Counted from the first letter of the stretch, positions 24,008-33,175 are shown. The stretch: DNA of 60,211 nt from Lachnospiraceae bacterium (GCA_022763925.1 JALERW010000024.1:1-60211); one strand, 5' to 3'. Notes: generated from the sequence alone by a model not told the origin. A program made the numbers and translations.

Positions 24008-26227
24008 ATGAGAACAGGAAGACCGGAACTTCTGGCCCCGGCCGGTTCCTATAAAGGAGTCATTGCCGCAGCTTCTGCCGGAGCGGACGCGGTTTATGTG
24101 GGCGGCAGCCGGTTTGGCGCCCGGGCCTATGCCAGGAATCTGTCAGAGGAGGAGCTGCTTTCTGCCATGGATTATCTCCATATCAGGGGAAAGCAGCTGC
24201 ATCTTACGGTGAATACGCTGCTGAAAAACCGGGAGCTGGAGGATTTATATGAATATATTGCTCCGCTGTATGAGCATGGACTGGACGCGGTGATCGTGCA
24301 GGACCTGGGGGTCTTATCCTTCCTTGCAGAGCAGTTTCCGGGGCTTGCCCTTCATGCAAGCACACAGATGACGGTTACCGGTTTATCGGGAGTACGCATT
24401 CTTGAAACCCTGGGGGTGAACCGGGTCGTTCTGGCCCGGGAGCTTTCTCTGCAGGAGATCGGACAGATCTGCCGAAACACCGATCTGGAGATCGAGTGCT
24501 TCATTCACGGGGCACTGTGTTACTGTTATTCCGGGCAGTGTCTGATGAGCAGTCTTCTGGGCGGCAGGAGCGGAAACCGGGGAAGGTGTGCACAGCCCTG
24601 CCGACTGGCCTATGAGGTTCACAGGAGTGAGAAGACCGGTCAGGGCAGGAAGGGAAATGCAGGGCATCTGCCGCTGTATCCGCTGAGCCCCAGGGATATC
24701 TGTACCCTCGACAGCCTTCCGGAGCTTCTGGAGGCAGGGGTGACCTCCTTAAAGATCGAGGGACGGATGAAGCGGGCAGAGTATACCGCCGGTGTGGTCA
24801 GCATTTACCGGAAATACCTGGATCTTTATGAGGAGAAGGGTTCGGACGGCTACCGGGTTGACCGGAAGGATATGGAGACGCTGGAAAAGCTCTATACGAG
24901 GAGCGGTTTTTCCGGCGGATACCTGAAGCAGTATAACGGGCCTGGGATGATGACGCTTCGGAAGCCGGATTATAATACCTCGGACGAAGCGTTTTACAGT
25001 CAGTTCCGCAAAAGGTATGTGGAAGGGAAAAATCAAGAAAAAATTAATGGGAAGTTAAAGCTTTTTAAAGGATTTCCGGCTACAATGGAACTGGAGCATG
25101 ATACTGCCCGGGTATGCCTCTCGGGAGAATTGGTTCAGGAGGCAGTAAGACAGCCTCTTTCCAGAGAGAAGGTGGAGGCACAGCTTCGCAAAACCGGCAA
25201 TACACCGTTCGTATTCGGGACACTGGATATAGAGATGGATCCGGATGTGTTTCTGCCTGTTCAGGAGCTGAATACGCTGCGCCGGGATGCACTGGAGCAG
25301 ATGGAACGAGAGCTGACTGAGAGATTTTACCGGACGATTCCGGTGAAGAGGAAAGAGAAGGGCTCCCGATCGTTCATTCAGGAAGCAGGAAGCGATGAGG
25401 GAAGAGAGCCTTTGCTTACCGTATCGGTGGAAAATCAGGATCAGTTGACACAGGCAGTAAGGACCCGGGAGGTTTCAGATATTTATGTATCGGACCGGAT
25501 GATCCCGGATCAGAAGGAAAGGGAAGCTCTGCTTCATATGGTACAGTTATGCAGAAAGCAGCAGAAGCGGGTCTTTCTTCTGATGCCTCCGGTTTTCCGA
25601 AGAAGGACAGAGGAACGCTACAGAGCCCTTCTTCCGGCTCTTGAGGATGCCGGCTTTGACGGCATCGTGGTTCATACCGTGGATGAGCTTGGCTTCTTAA
25701 AAGAGAACGGCTATCCCGGAGAGATCCGTTCGGATTATTCGCTGTATGCGATGAATGACCGGGCATCCGGACTGCTTCAGAGCATGGTTTCAGAGGATAC
25801 CGTTCCGGTGGAGCTTAATTATAAGGAGCTTTTAAGAAGAGACTTAAGCGGCAGTGAGCTTCTCGTATACGGCTATCTTCCGCTGATGGTCTCCGCACAG
25901 TGTGTGGAGAAGAATACCGGAAGCTGTACCAGAGACCAGAAGGGCCTGATGCTAAAGGACCGGTACCGGAAATACTTTCCGGTGCAGAAGGACTGCAGGG
26001 AATGTATCAATGTGATTTACAACAGTGCGCCGCTGTGGCTGGCAGACTGTGAGGAGAAGATCCGTGCGCTTGGTGTAAAAAGCATCCGTCTTTCCTTTAC
26101 GTGTGAGGACAGAAACAAAACGCGGCAGATCCTGGATGCGTATGTCCGTTCGTTTTACCGCAGGGAACCGCAGGTCTGTCCGTTCCCTGATTTTACCCGT
26201 GGACATTTTAACCGCGGGGTGGAATAA
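24008..26227 (+). CDS. U32 family peptidase with C-terminal DUF3656-type extension
   Basis: A 739-residue protein of the U32/YegQ-RlhA superfamily. The N-terminal TIM-barrel half begins ELLAPAGSYKGVIAAASAGADAVYVGG and contains the U32 signature ECFIHGALCYCYSGQC, with C-rich continuation GNRGRCAQPCR. This is followed by SLKIEGRMKR, where conserved residues lie. The second half is long and matches the DUF3656-containing type. Members are annotated as collagenase-like peptidases, but close relatives (RlhA, TrhP, UbiU/V) modify RNA or hydroxylate substrates using Fe-S clusters, so an RNA-hydroxylation role is at least as likely. GGAGG precedes the ATG. Confidence 0.9.
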   Translation: MRTGRPELLAPAGSYKGVIAAASAGADAVYVGGSRFGARAYARNLSEEELLSAMDYLHIRGKQLHLTVNTLLKNRELEDLYEYIAPLYEHGLDAVIVQDLGVLSFLAEQFPGLALHASTQMTVTGLSGVRILETLGVNRVVLARELSLQEIGQICRNTDLEIECFIHGALCYCYSGQCLMSSLLGGRSGNRGRCAQPCRLAYEVHRSEKTGQGRKGNAGHLPLYPLSPRDICTLDSLPELLEAGVTSLKIEGRMKRAEYTAGVVSIYRKYLDLYEEKGSDGYRVDRKDMETLEKLYTRSGFSGGYLKQYNGPGMMTLRKPDYNTSDEAFYSQFRKRYVEGKNQEKINGKLKLFKGFPATMELEHDTARVCLSGELVQEAVRQPLSREKVEAQLRKTGNTPFVFGTLDIEMDPDVFLPVQELNTLRRDALEQMERELTERFYRTIPVKRKEKGSRSFIQEAGSDEGREPLLTVSVENQDQLTQAVRTREVSDIYVSDRMIPDQKEREALLHMVQLCRKQQKRVFLLMPPVFRRRTEERYRALLPALEDAGFDGIVVHTVDELGFLKENGYPGEIRSDYSLYAMNDRASGLLQSMVSEDTVPVELNYKELLRRDLSGSELLVYGYLPLMVSAQCVEKNTGSCTRDQKGLMLKDRYRKYFPVQKDCRECINVIYNSAPLWLADCEEKIRALGVKSIRLSFTCEDRNKTRQILDAYVRSFYRREPQVCPFPDFTRGHFNRGVE

Positions 26228-26241
26228 AGCAGGAGGAGCAG

Positions 26242-27705
26242 ATGACAAATCTTATTGTTGAGCTTGCGAAATACATTCTGATCATTCTGATCTGTTTTTA
26301 TACCTATCAGAGCTTCAATGTGTTCCGCACCCATGATATCCGAAAGCAGAATAAGATTTTTTTTAATCAGAATTATCTTATGTTTCTGCTGCATCTGATG
26401 GGATATCTGGTGATTTATATCAAGACAGAGGACCAGAAGGTATGGATGTTCTACGGGGCGCAGGTAGCCCTGCTGCTGGGAATTCTGCTGTTTTACTCGT
26501 TTGTATACAGGAAAAGCTCCCGGCTCATCACCAATAATATGTGTATGCTGCTGACGATCAGCTTCATCATACTTACCAGAATTGATTTCGAGTCCTCTGT
26601 CAGGCAGTTTTTCATTGTGGCCGCAGCGGTTGCCGTTACGGCTGTGATACCGGCCCTGATCCAGAGAATGCGGTTTTTCCGGAATCTGGGATGGGTATAC
26701 GGAGCGGCCGGTATTGCAATGCTGGGGATCGTTGCTGTCTTCAGCCTGACAAGCTACGGGGCGAAGCTGTCCTTTACCATTGCAGGAGTGACAATCCAGC
26801 CGTCGGAGTTCGTGAAGCTGATCTTTGTCTTTTTTGTGGCATCCATGTTTTACCGGTCCAAGGAGAAGAAGCAGGTGCTGATTACCACGGCGGTTGCCGC
26901 CGCCCACGTCATGATTCTTGTTCTGTCCAGAGACCTGGGAATGGGACTGATTTTCTTTGTGGTCTATATGGTGATGCTTTATGCGGGTACGAAAAACCGG
27001 CTGCTGACCGCCGCGGGCATTGCGGGAGGCTGCGCTGCTTCTGTGGTGGCCTATAAGCTGTTTTCCCATGTGCGTGTTCGTGTGCTTGCCTGGAAGGATC
27101 CCTTCGGCAATTACGACAACGGAGGTTATCAGGTGGCCCAGTCGCTGTTTGCCATCGGAACCGGAGGCTGGTTCGGAATGGGACTGTATCAGGGTTCTCC
27201 GTCCCAGATTCCCGTGGTGAAGAAGGATTTTATCTTTTCTGCCATTGTGGAGGAAATGGGAGCAATTTTCGGAATCTGCCTGATTCTGATCTGTCTGAGC
27301 TGTTTTGTGATGTTTGTCAATATTGCCATACAGATGACGGATGAATTTTACAAGCTGGTGGCACTTGGGCTGGGAGCAGCCTATGCCTTCCAGGTATTTC
27401 TGACCATCGGAGGCGGGATCAAATTCATTCCGCTGACCGGTGTTACACTGCCGCTGATCAGTATGGGAGGAAGCTCGATGCTGAGTACGCTGGCCATGTT
27501 TGCGATTATTCAGGGTATGTATATCATGCGGGAAGATGAGGAAGGTGAAGAGCTTGAGAGAGAACCGCAGCAAGGAATCGATGCTTCAAAAAAGAGGAAA
27601 ACGTCTTCCGGAAGAGCTGGAAATTCTGGATCTGGAAAGCGAAGAAGAGAAGCAAAAGCTTCCGGACCGAAGGAAGGCCGGCAGAAGGTCCGGGCAAAAC
27701 CGTAA
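26242..27705 (+). CDS. FtsW/RodA/SpoVE family peptidoglycan glycosyltransferase
   Basis: A 487-residue SEDS protein, longer than the usual 370-430. It has about a dozen hydrophobic segments, including extra N-terminal ones before the core. The SEDS motifs are present: TIQPSEFVKL, VLSRDLGMGLIFF, the QVAQSLFAIGTGGWFG stretch and the C-terminal signature PLTGVTLPLISMGGSS. It polymerises lipid II with a class B PBP, here the next gene. The last 55 residues are a charged, low-complexity cytoplasmic tail (SKKRKTSSGRAGNSGSGK) whose DNA also encodes the PBP N-terminus in another frame. Confidence 0.94.
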   Translation: MTNLIVELAKYILIILICFYTYQSFNVFRTHDIRKQNKIFFNQNYLMFLLHLMGYLVIYIKTEDQKVWMFYGAQVALLLGILLFYSFVYRKSSRLITNNMCMLLTISFIILTRIDFESSVRQFFIVAAAVAVTAVIPALIQRMRFFRNLGWVYGAAGIAMLGIVAVFSLTSYGAKLSFTIAGVTIQPSEFVKLIFVFFVASMFYRSKEKKQVLITTAVAAAHVMILVLSRDLGMGLIFFVVYMVMLYAGTKNRLLTAAGIAGGCAASVVAYKLFSHVRVRVLAWKDPFGNYDNGGYQVAQSLFAIGTGGWFGMGLYQGSPSQIPVVKKDFIFSAIVEEMGAIFGICLILICLSCFVMFVNIAIQMTDEFYKLVALGLGAAYAFQVFLTIGGGIKFIPLTGVTLPLISMGGSSMLSTLAMFAIIQGMYIMREDEEGEELEREPQQGIDASKKRKTSSGRAGNSGSGKRRREAKASGPKEGRQKVRAKP

Positions 27706-29098
27706 GAACAATAAGGAATATTTTGTCATCACCTACCTGTTTTCGGGAATATTCATCTGTCTGCTCCTGTATCTGGTATATTTTAACGTATTTAAGAGCG
27801 CAGATGTCATCAACAGTCCGTATAATACGAGGCAGGATACCTTTGCGGACCGCGTGGTGAGAGGAAGCATCTACAGCGCGGACGGAGAGGTGCTTGCCCG
27901 GACGGATGTGGCGTCCGACGGAAGTGAGACCAGAGTCTATCCCTATTCCAACATGTTTGCCCATGTGGTGGGCTATGATACCAACGGAAAGACGGGCGTG
28001 GAATCCATCGCCAATTTCCATCTGCTTACCTCCAATGCCTTTTTCGGAGAGCGGGTGATGAAAGAACTGAAGGAACAGAAAAATATCGGGGATAATGTGA
28101 TCACAACGCTGAATTACAGGCTTCAGAAAACAGCCTATGAGGCGCTTGGCAATTACCGGGGAGCAGTGGTCGTGATGGAGCCTGAGACCGGAAAGATCCT
28201 GGCCATGGTATCGAAGCCGGATTATGATCCGAATACGGTCAGCGCAAACTGGAATACGCTGATCTCCTCGGAGAAGAGTGAGCTTCTGAACCGGGCGACC
28301 CAGGGCCAGTATACGCCGGGATCCGTGTTCAAGATCGTGACTGCCCTGGAATATATCCGGGAGAATCCGGATTATGAGAGCTTTTCCTTTGACTGCCAAG
28401 GAAGCTTCACCAATGAAGGCTATACCATCAGCTGCTATCACGGCAATCAGCATGGGCAGGAGGATTTTAATACCGCCTTTGCAAAATCCTGCAACTCTGC
28501 CTTTGCCAGTATAGGACTTACTCTGGACCGGGATAAATTCCGCAGGACCTGCTCAGAGCTTCTCTTTAATGAAGAGCTCCCGGTTTCCATTCCGTATACA
28601 AAAAGCACCTTTTCCCTTGCCGGGGATTCCGAGGACAGTCTGGCCATGATGACGGCCATGGGACAGGGAAAAACCATGGTATCTCCGATGCATATGGCGC
28701 TTATCACTTCAGCCATTGCAAACGGGGGTGTCCTGATGCAGCCCTATCTTGTGGATTCGGTTGAAAATTACACGGGAGATTCTGTGAAGAAATACACGCC
28801 CAGCGCCTACGGGAAGCTGATGACGGCTGAGGAAGCACAGATCCTTACCGATCTGATGGAAGGAGTTGTGACGGAAGGAACAGCCAGCAGGCTGAGCGGT
28901 CAGAGCTATACGGCAGCCGGCAAGACCGGAACAGCGGAGTTTTCCAGTGACAAATCCAAAAGCCATGCATGGTTTACGGGATTTTCCAATGTGGATTCTC
29001 CGGATATTGTGGTGACGGTGATCGTGGAGGAAGCCGGATCCGGAAGCGAATATGCAGTTCCCATCGCGAAAAAAATATTTGACGCATATTACAATTAG
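27554..29098 (+). CDS. Class B penicillin-binding protein (transpeptidase)
   Basis: About 514 residues: a charged cytoplasmic N-terminus, one membrane helix (YFVITYLFSGIFICLLLYLV), a dimerisation region (RGSIYSADGEVLART) and the transpeptidase domain with SxxK (PGSVFKIVT), SxN (KSCNSAF) and KTG (AGKTGTAEF). It partners the SEDS glycosyltransferase encoded just upstream. The start is uncertain: TTG at 27554 has AAGGTGA at 27542 ahead of it, while ATG at 27536 and ATG at 27581 are alternatives. Any choice overlaps the upstream gene by 125-170 bases in a different frame, which is unusually long. Confidence 0.93.
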   Translation: MRENRSKESMLQKRGKRLPEELEILDLESEEEKQKLPDRRKAGRRSGQNRKNNKEYFVITYLFSGIFICLLLYLVYFNVFKSADVINSPYNTRQDTFADRVVRGSIYSADGEVLARTDVASDGSETRVYPYSNMFAHVVGYDTNGKTGVESIANFHLLTSNAFFGERVMKELKEQKNIGDNVITTLNYRLQKTAYEALGNYRGAVVVMEPETGKILAMVSKPDYDPNTVSANWNTLISSEKSELLNRATQGQYTPGSVFKIVTALEYIRENPDYESFSFDCQGSFTNEGYTISCYHGNQHGQEDFNTAFAKSCNSAFASIGLTLDRDKFRRTCSELLFNEELPVSIPYTKSTFSLAGDSEDSLAMMTAMGQGKTMVSPMHMALITSAIANGGVLMQPYLVDSVENYTGDSVKKYTPSAYGKLMTAEEAQILTDLMEGVVTEGTASRLSGQSYTAAGKTGTAEFSSDKSKSHAWFTGFSNVDSPDIVVTVIVEEAGSGSEYAVPIAKKIFDAYYN

Positions 29099-29099
29099 C

Positions 29100-29128
29100 T
29101 TGCATGCATATCTGTAAAGAGGTATACT
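29100..29128 (+). promoter_or_regulatory. SigA-type promoter for the NUDIX gene
   Basis: TTGCAT (29100-29105), 17 bases, TATACT (29123-29128). Confidence 0.7.
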
Positions 29129-29166
29129 AAAATCAGTATATGGGACACCAAGCAGGAGGGATTGCA

Positions 29167-29619
29167 ATGATAGAAGCAACAAGCTGTGGCGGTGTGGTTA
29201 TTTTTCGTGGTAAGATTCTTCTTTTATATAAGAATTATCGAAATAAGTACGAAGGTTGGGTTTTACCGAAGGGAACTGTAGAAGCCGGTGAGGAATATAA
29301 GGATACGGCTATCCGTGAGGTATGTGAGGAGAGCGGAGTGAATGCTTCCATCATCAAGTATGTGGGGAAGAGTCAGTACTCCTTCAACATTCCGGAGGAT
29401 ACGGTGGAGAAGGATGTTCACTGGTATCTGATGATGGCGGACAGTTATTACAGCAAACCACAGCGTGAGGAATATTTCGTGGATTCCGGATATTATAAGT
29501 ATCACGAGGCGTATCATCTGCTGAAATTCGCGAATGAGAAGCAGATACTGGAGAAAGCTTATAATGAATACCTGGATTTGAAGAAAAGCAATTTATGGGG
29601 AAACAGAAAGTATTTCTGA
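29167..29619 (+). CDS. NUDIX hydrolase
   Basis: A 150-residue NUDIX-fold enzyme. The catalytic box reads G-T-V-E-A-G-E-E-x(8)-R-E-V-C-E-E-S-G-V near residue 40-62, matching GX5EX7REUXEEXGU. The preceding GWVLPKGTVE is typical of diadenosine polyphosphate or (d)NTP hydrolases of the MutT/Ap4A group. GCAGGAGGG at 29151-29159 supports the ATG at 29167 over the one at 29140. Substrate cannot be told; possible roles include nucleotide clean-up. Confidence 0.9.
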   Translation: MIEATSCGGVVIFRGKILLLYKNYRNKYEGWVLPKGTVEAGEEYKDTAIREVCEESGVNASIIKYVGKSQYSFNIPEDTVEKDVHWYLMMADSYYSKPQREEYFVDSGYYKYHEAYHLLKFANEKQILEKAYNEYLDLKKSNLWGNRKYF

Positions 29620-29625
29620 ACCGTA

Positions 29626-29660
29626 CAGGCGGACTGGTGTTTTAGTCCGCCTGTTGTTTA
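29626..29660 (+). terminator. Terminator of the NUDIX gene
   Basis: Perfect 10-bp stem CAGGCGGACT (29626-29635) / AGTCCGCCTG (29644-29653) followed by TTGTTTA. Confidence 0.85.
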
Positions 29661-29729
29661 TCCGTAATCTTTGCACAGGATGATTTATTTTAGTAAATCT
29701 GGTAAAATATATAAAAGGGAGGTTTTGCC

Positions 29730-31214
29730 ATGCTTGAAAAACTGGATCTGAACAAGAAACTGGATAAGGCTGTCTATAAGGAAAAGAAGGAAGCCCTTGG
29801 GATCCGCCTGGCCCGCCTTCAGCGGGAGTGCCGGGAGGCAGGGATTCCCGTCATCATCGTATTCGAAGGCTTCGGCGCAGCCGGAAAGGGAACCCAGATC
29901 AATGAACTGATCAGCAATCTGGATCCGAGAGGCTTTCAGGTATATGCCATCAACGGGGAATCCGAGGAAGAAAAGCTTCGGCCGTTTCTGTGGCGTTTCT
30001 GGACCAAGACACCTCAGAAGGGCAGGATTGCCATTTTTGACCGCAGCTGGTACCGGAAGGTGCTGGTGGACCGGTTTGACGGGGTGACAACGAAAGAGCA
30101 GCTGGGCTATGCCTATGATGAGATCAATTCCTTTGAGAAGCAGCTGACGGATGACGGGACGGTGGTGCTGAAGCTGTTTCTTGCCATCACGAAAGCCGAA
30201 CAGAAAAAGCGCTTCAAAAAGCTCCTGGCCAATGAGGAGACCGCCTGGAGGGTAACAAAGCAGGACCTGAAGCGGAATAAGGAATATGACCGTTTCCTTC
30301 TCATGAACGAAGAAATGCTGGAAAAGACGGATACGGAATACGCCCCCTGGACGATTGTGGAGGCCAATGATAAGAAATATGCCACTGTGAAGATTTTAAC
30401 TGCGGCGGCAGACAAGCTGGAGGAGGCCCTTCGAAGAAAGAAGGAGAAGAGCGTTCAGAAGCCCTCGCCCATGGAGCCGGATCCTCAGAGAGAGCTGTCC
30501 TCAAAGCTTGCATCGGCGGATCTTTCCCTGACCATGGACCGGGAAACATACAAGAAAAGGCTGAAAGAGCTGCAGGATAAGCTTATGATTCTCCACAGCG
30601 AGCTGTACCGGACACGGATTCCGGTAATCCTTGCCTTTGAGGGCTGGGATGCGGCCGGAAAGGGCGGTGCCATCAAGCGTCTTACCGGGGCACTGGATCC
30701 GAGAGGCTATGAGGTGCATCCAACTGCGTCGCCCAACGATATTGAGAAGGCACACCATTACCTCTGGAGATTCTGGCGGGATATTCCAAAGGGCGGCCAT
30801 ATCGCCATATTTGACCGTACTTGGTACGGAAGAGTGATGGTGGAGCGTATAGAGGGCTTCTGTACGGAGCAGGAATGGAAGCGTGCCTACAAGGAGATCA
30901 ATGATATGGAGGCAACGCTTGCAAATTACGGGGCGATTGTTCTGAAATTCTGGCTGCATATAGATAAGGATGAGCAGGAACGCCGGTTCAACGAAAGAAT
31001 GCAGGATCCCGAGAAGCGATGGAAGATCACCGACGAGGACTGGAGAAACCGTGCAAAATGGGATGCCTATGAGCAGGCAGTGGACGATATGCTGATCAAG
31101 ACGTCCACAACCTATGCGCCCTGGATTATCGTGGAGGCCAATTCCAAATATTACGCAAGAATCAAAGTGCTGGAAAGTGTGGTGCAGGCGCTGGAGGAGC
31201 GGATGCACCGGTAG
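29730..31214 (+). CDS. pap: Polyphosphate:AMP phosphotransferase, two PPK2 domains
   Basis: A 494-residue protein made of two tandem PPK2-type kinase domains, the layout of polyphosphate:AMP phosphotransferases (class II PPK2), which make ADP from AMP and polyphosphate. Domain 1 has Walker A GFGAAGKGT near residue 48 and IAIFDRSWYRKVLVDR. Domain 2 has Walker A GWDAAGKGG near residue 306 and IAIFDRTWYGRVMVER, plus YLWRFWRDIPKGGH. Both domains keep the P-loop and the aspartate/arginine lid motif, so both may be active. AAAAGGGAGG lies 6 bases before the ATG. Role: energy or nucleotide balance under stress. Confidence 0.93.
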   Translation: MLEKLDLNKKLDKAVYKEKKEALGIRLARLQRECREAGIPVIIVFEGFGAAGKGTQINELISNLDPRGFQVYAINGESEEEKLRPFLWRFWTKTPQKGRIAIFDRSWYRKVLVDRFDGVTTKEQLGYAYDEINSFEKQLTDDGTVVLKLFLAITKAEQKKRFKKLLANEETAWRVTKQDLKRNKEYDRFLLMNEEMLEKTDTEYAPWTIVEANDKKYATVKILTAAADKLEEALRRKKEKSVQKPSPMEPDPQRELSSKLASADLSLTMDRETYKKRLKELQDKLMILHSELYRTRIPVILAFEGWDAAGKGGAIKRLTGALDPRGYEVHPTASPNDIEKAHHYLWRFWRDIPKGGHIAIFDRTWYGRVMVERIEGFCTEQEWKRAYKEINDMEATLANYGAIVLKFWLHIDKDEQERRFNERMQDPEKRWKITDEDWRNRAKWDAYEQAVDDMLIKTSTTYAPWIIVEANSKYYARIKVLESVVQALEERMHR

Positions 31215-31253
31215 AATCCGGCCGGTCAAAAGCCGGAAAGGCTCCGGTCTGAA

Positions 31254-31613
31254 ATGGATGTGAATGGTTTGAAATGGTATGATCCTTTGTATACCGATGA
31301 AGGGACAAAAAAGAATATACGCATGATCCGGTGGCGTCTGAATCACGGGGCCGGAAGCTTTCGGATATATCTGATTACTCTGAGCACTTCCCGTGAGATG
31401 CAGCTGGATATCCTGCATGCCTCTCAGCTGAAACAGCTTTATCTTCGCCGGAATCTTCCGATGATCGTAGGGGTGGCACAGAGCTATGAGGATGCCCGGG
31501 AGCTGGTGATCCGGATCATTGAGGATGTGATCCGAAAAACCGGAAATGCCGATGTGCGGAGCTATTTTGAAAAATCAGATGCAGAAAAGGGAGCAGATGA
31601 ATGTTACATATAG
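31254..31613 (+). CDS. Conserved small protein of unknown function, ytfIJ cluster
   Basis: A 119-residue protein that I do not recognise. It has no signal peptide or membrane segment, begins MDVNGLKWYDPLYTDEG and is rich in Ile, Leu and Arg with predicted helices such as EDARELVIRIIEDVIRK. Its 3' end overlaps the start of the DUF2953 gene by 13 bases, so it appears to belong to the same operon and is probably translated with it. That places it next to sporulation genes (YtfI/YtfJ-like), suggesting but not proving a spore-related role. The ribosome site ahead of the ATG is weak. Confidence 0.7.
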   Translation: MDVNGLKWYDPLYTDEGTKKNIRMIRWRLNHGAGSFRIYLITLSTSREMQLDILHASQLKQLYLRRNLPMIVGVAQSYEDARELVIRIIEDVIRKTGNADVRSYFEKSDAEKGADECYI

Positions 31614-32494
31614 TATGGACTGTTTTGAAAATTCTCGGAATTCTCCTGGCGGCAGTGCTGGGCATTCTTCTTTTTCTTATGGTTCTTGTGCTTTTTGTCC
31701 CTGTGCGGTATCAGGCAGATGCAGGACTCGGTGAGGAAACAAGGGTGTCCGCAAAAATCAGCTGGCTGCTTCACGTCTTCGGGGTACAGGTCCGCTATAT
31801 GGAAGGAACGCTTTCTGTGAAGCTGAGGCTGCTCTGGTTCTTATCGTTTCCTCTGTATCCGGCGAAGGAGAAGCGTGCCGGGCAGCAGAAAGAGAAAAAG
31901 AAAAAAGAGAAAAGAAAAGAGAAGAGCAAACAGAAGGAAGCTCCGCTTTCCGATGCAGAGACTGCAGAAAAAAAGGAAAGATCGGATATACCGGAAACCG
32001 GAGATGCGAATATTGCTGCACCTGTCGCTGTACCGAAGCGTAAGACAAATTCCCGGATGGAAAAACGTCCGGGTATTTTAGAAAAACTTAAATATACATT
32101 CCGGATGATCTGTGTTAAAATAACCGATATACGAGCAAACTGGAAGTATTATACGGATATGCTGAAGAAGGAGGAGGTAAAAAATGCCTTTTCTCTCTGC
32201 AGAAGACAGCTGATGGGGCTGCTTCGTCACGCCGCACCGCGGAAGCTTTCCGGAGATCTGACGATTGGACTTGAGGATCCGGCAATGACCGGACAGCTGT
32301 ACGGACTGTACTGTGCATTGGGCTGCCTGCACAGATACCGGATTGCGGTGACTCCCGATTTCGAACAGAAGATTCTGAAGGGAACGATTCGCCTTCGGGG
32401 ACATGTCCGCGGCATTCATCTTCTGATCCTGGGGCTTAAGCTTCTGTTTGATAAGAATATCCGGTATCTGATAAAAGAGCTGAGACAATCATAA
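31601..32494 (+). CDS. DUF2953 (YtfI-like) membrane protein
   Basis: A 297-residue protein with one N-terminal membrane helix (about residues 5-32), then a beta-rich segment (VPVRYQADAGL, VSAKISWLLHVFGVQVRY), a long Lys/Glu-rich stretch of about 60 residues, and a C-terminal part ending in LLFDKNIRYLIKEL. This matches DUF2953 proteins, which precede the sporulation gene ytfJ in Bacillus and Clostridia. Gene order here is the same, 14 bases ahead of gerW. Function is unknown; co-occurrence points to sporulation. Confidence 0.8.
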   Translation: MLHIVWTVLKILGILLAAVLGILLFLMVLVLFVPVRYQADAGLGEETRVSAKISWLLHVFGVQVRYMEGTLSVKLRLLWFLSFPLYPAKEKRAGQQKEKKKKEKRKEKSKQKEAPLSDAETAEKKERSDIPETGDANIAAPVAVPKRKTNSRMEKRPGILEKLKYTFRMICVKITDIRANWKYYTDMLKKEEVKNAFSLCRRQLMGLLRHAAPRKLSGDLTIGLEDPAMTGQLYGLYCALGCLHRYRIAVTPDFEQKILKGTIRLRGHVRGIHLLILGLKLLFDKNIRYLIKELRQS

Positions 32495-32507
32495 GGAGGA
32501 ATTTATC

Positions 32508-32951
32508 ATGTCAGCTGACAATAATTTTAAAACATCTTTGGAATCTCTGTTTCGGGGGATGGACAGCTTTCTGACATCCAAGACTGTAGTGGGAGATGCA
32601 ATTACTGTGGGAGATACGATCATTCTTCCTCTGGTAGACGTATCCTTCGGCGTAGCTGCAGGTACTTCCTCTGCAGATAAGAAGAACGGCGGAGGCGGAG
32701 GAATGGGCGGCAAGATCACGCCCAGTGCTATTCTGGTGATCCAGAACGGTCACACAAAGCTTGTGAATGTAAAGAATCAGGATTCTGTGACGAAGATCCT
32801 GGATATGGTTCCGGATTTCGTTGACCGTTTTGCATCCGGAAAGAAAGACATGATGTCTGACGAGGAGGTGAAGGATGCGGTAGGAAAAGCGGGAAAGAGC
32901 GAAAAGAAGCAAACGCAGAAGCCGGACGGCTCTGCATCCGAAGAGGAATAG
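32508..32951 (+). CDS. gerW: GerW/YtfJ family spore protein
   Basis: A 147-residue protein of the GerW (YtfJ) family. The hallmark is VVGDAITVGDTIILPLVDVSFGVAAG followed by a glycine-run loop (GGGGGMGGK) and ITPSAILVIQNGH. In Bacillus, YtfJ localises to the inner spore membrane region and is needed for efficient germination. A lysine/glutamate-rich tail ends the protein. AAGGAGG at 32493-32499 gives a strong start. Confidence 0.93.
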   Translation: MSADNNFKTSLESLFRGMDSFLTSKTVVGDAITVGDTIILPLVDVSFGVAAGTSSADKKNGGGGGMGGKITPSAILVIQNGHTKLVNVKNQDSVTKILDMVPDFVDRFASGKKDMMSDEEVKDAVGKAGKSEKKQTQKPDGSASEEE

Positions 32952-32975
32952 ACAGTGAACAGGACAGTATAGCAG

Positions 32976-33164
32976 ATGGCCTTTGCTGCATATAATGTAA
33001 GTAAGGATGCGGGAACGGAGAAGCGCGTGAAACGTGTAATCGGGTTTATACTGTTCTGGATAGCGGTCGGCATGCTCCTGATGCTTCTGCTGCCCAATAT
33101 CCTGATCAGACTGATTGTTATGGTGATTTTTCTGGTACTTGGATATCAGCTGTTTTGCTGTTGA
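32976..33164 (+). CDS. Small two-helix membrane protein
   Basis: A 62-residue frame with a basic N-terminus (DAGTEKRVKRV) followed by two hydrophobic segments (GFILFWIAVGMLLMLLLP and RLIVMVIFLVLGYQLF). The pattern of a small membrane protein is clear, and it lies 24 bases after gerW and before a terminator, so it is probably the last gene of that operon. The ribosome site is weak (AGGACA). Not recognised as a named family. Confidence 0.55.
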   Translation: MAFAAYNVSKDAGTEKRVKRVIGFILFWIAVGMLLMLLLPNILIRLIVMVIFLVLGYQLFCC

Positions 33165-33175
33165 AAAAAGAAAAG

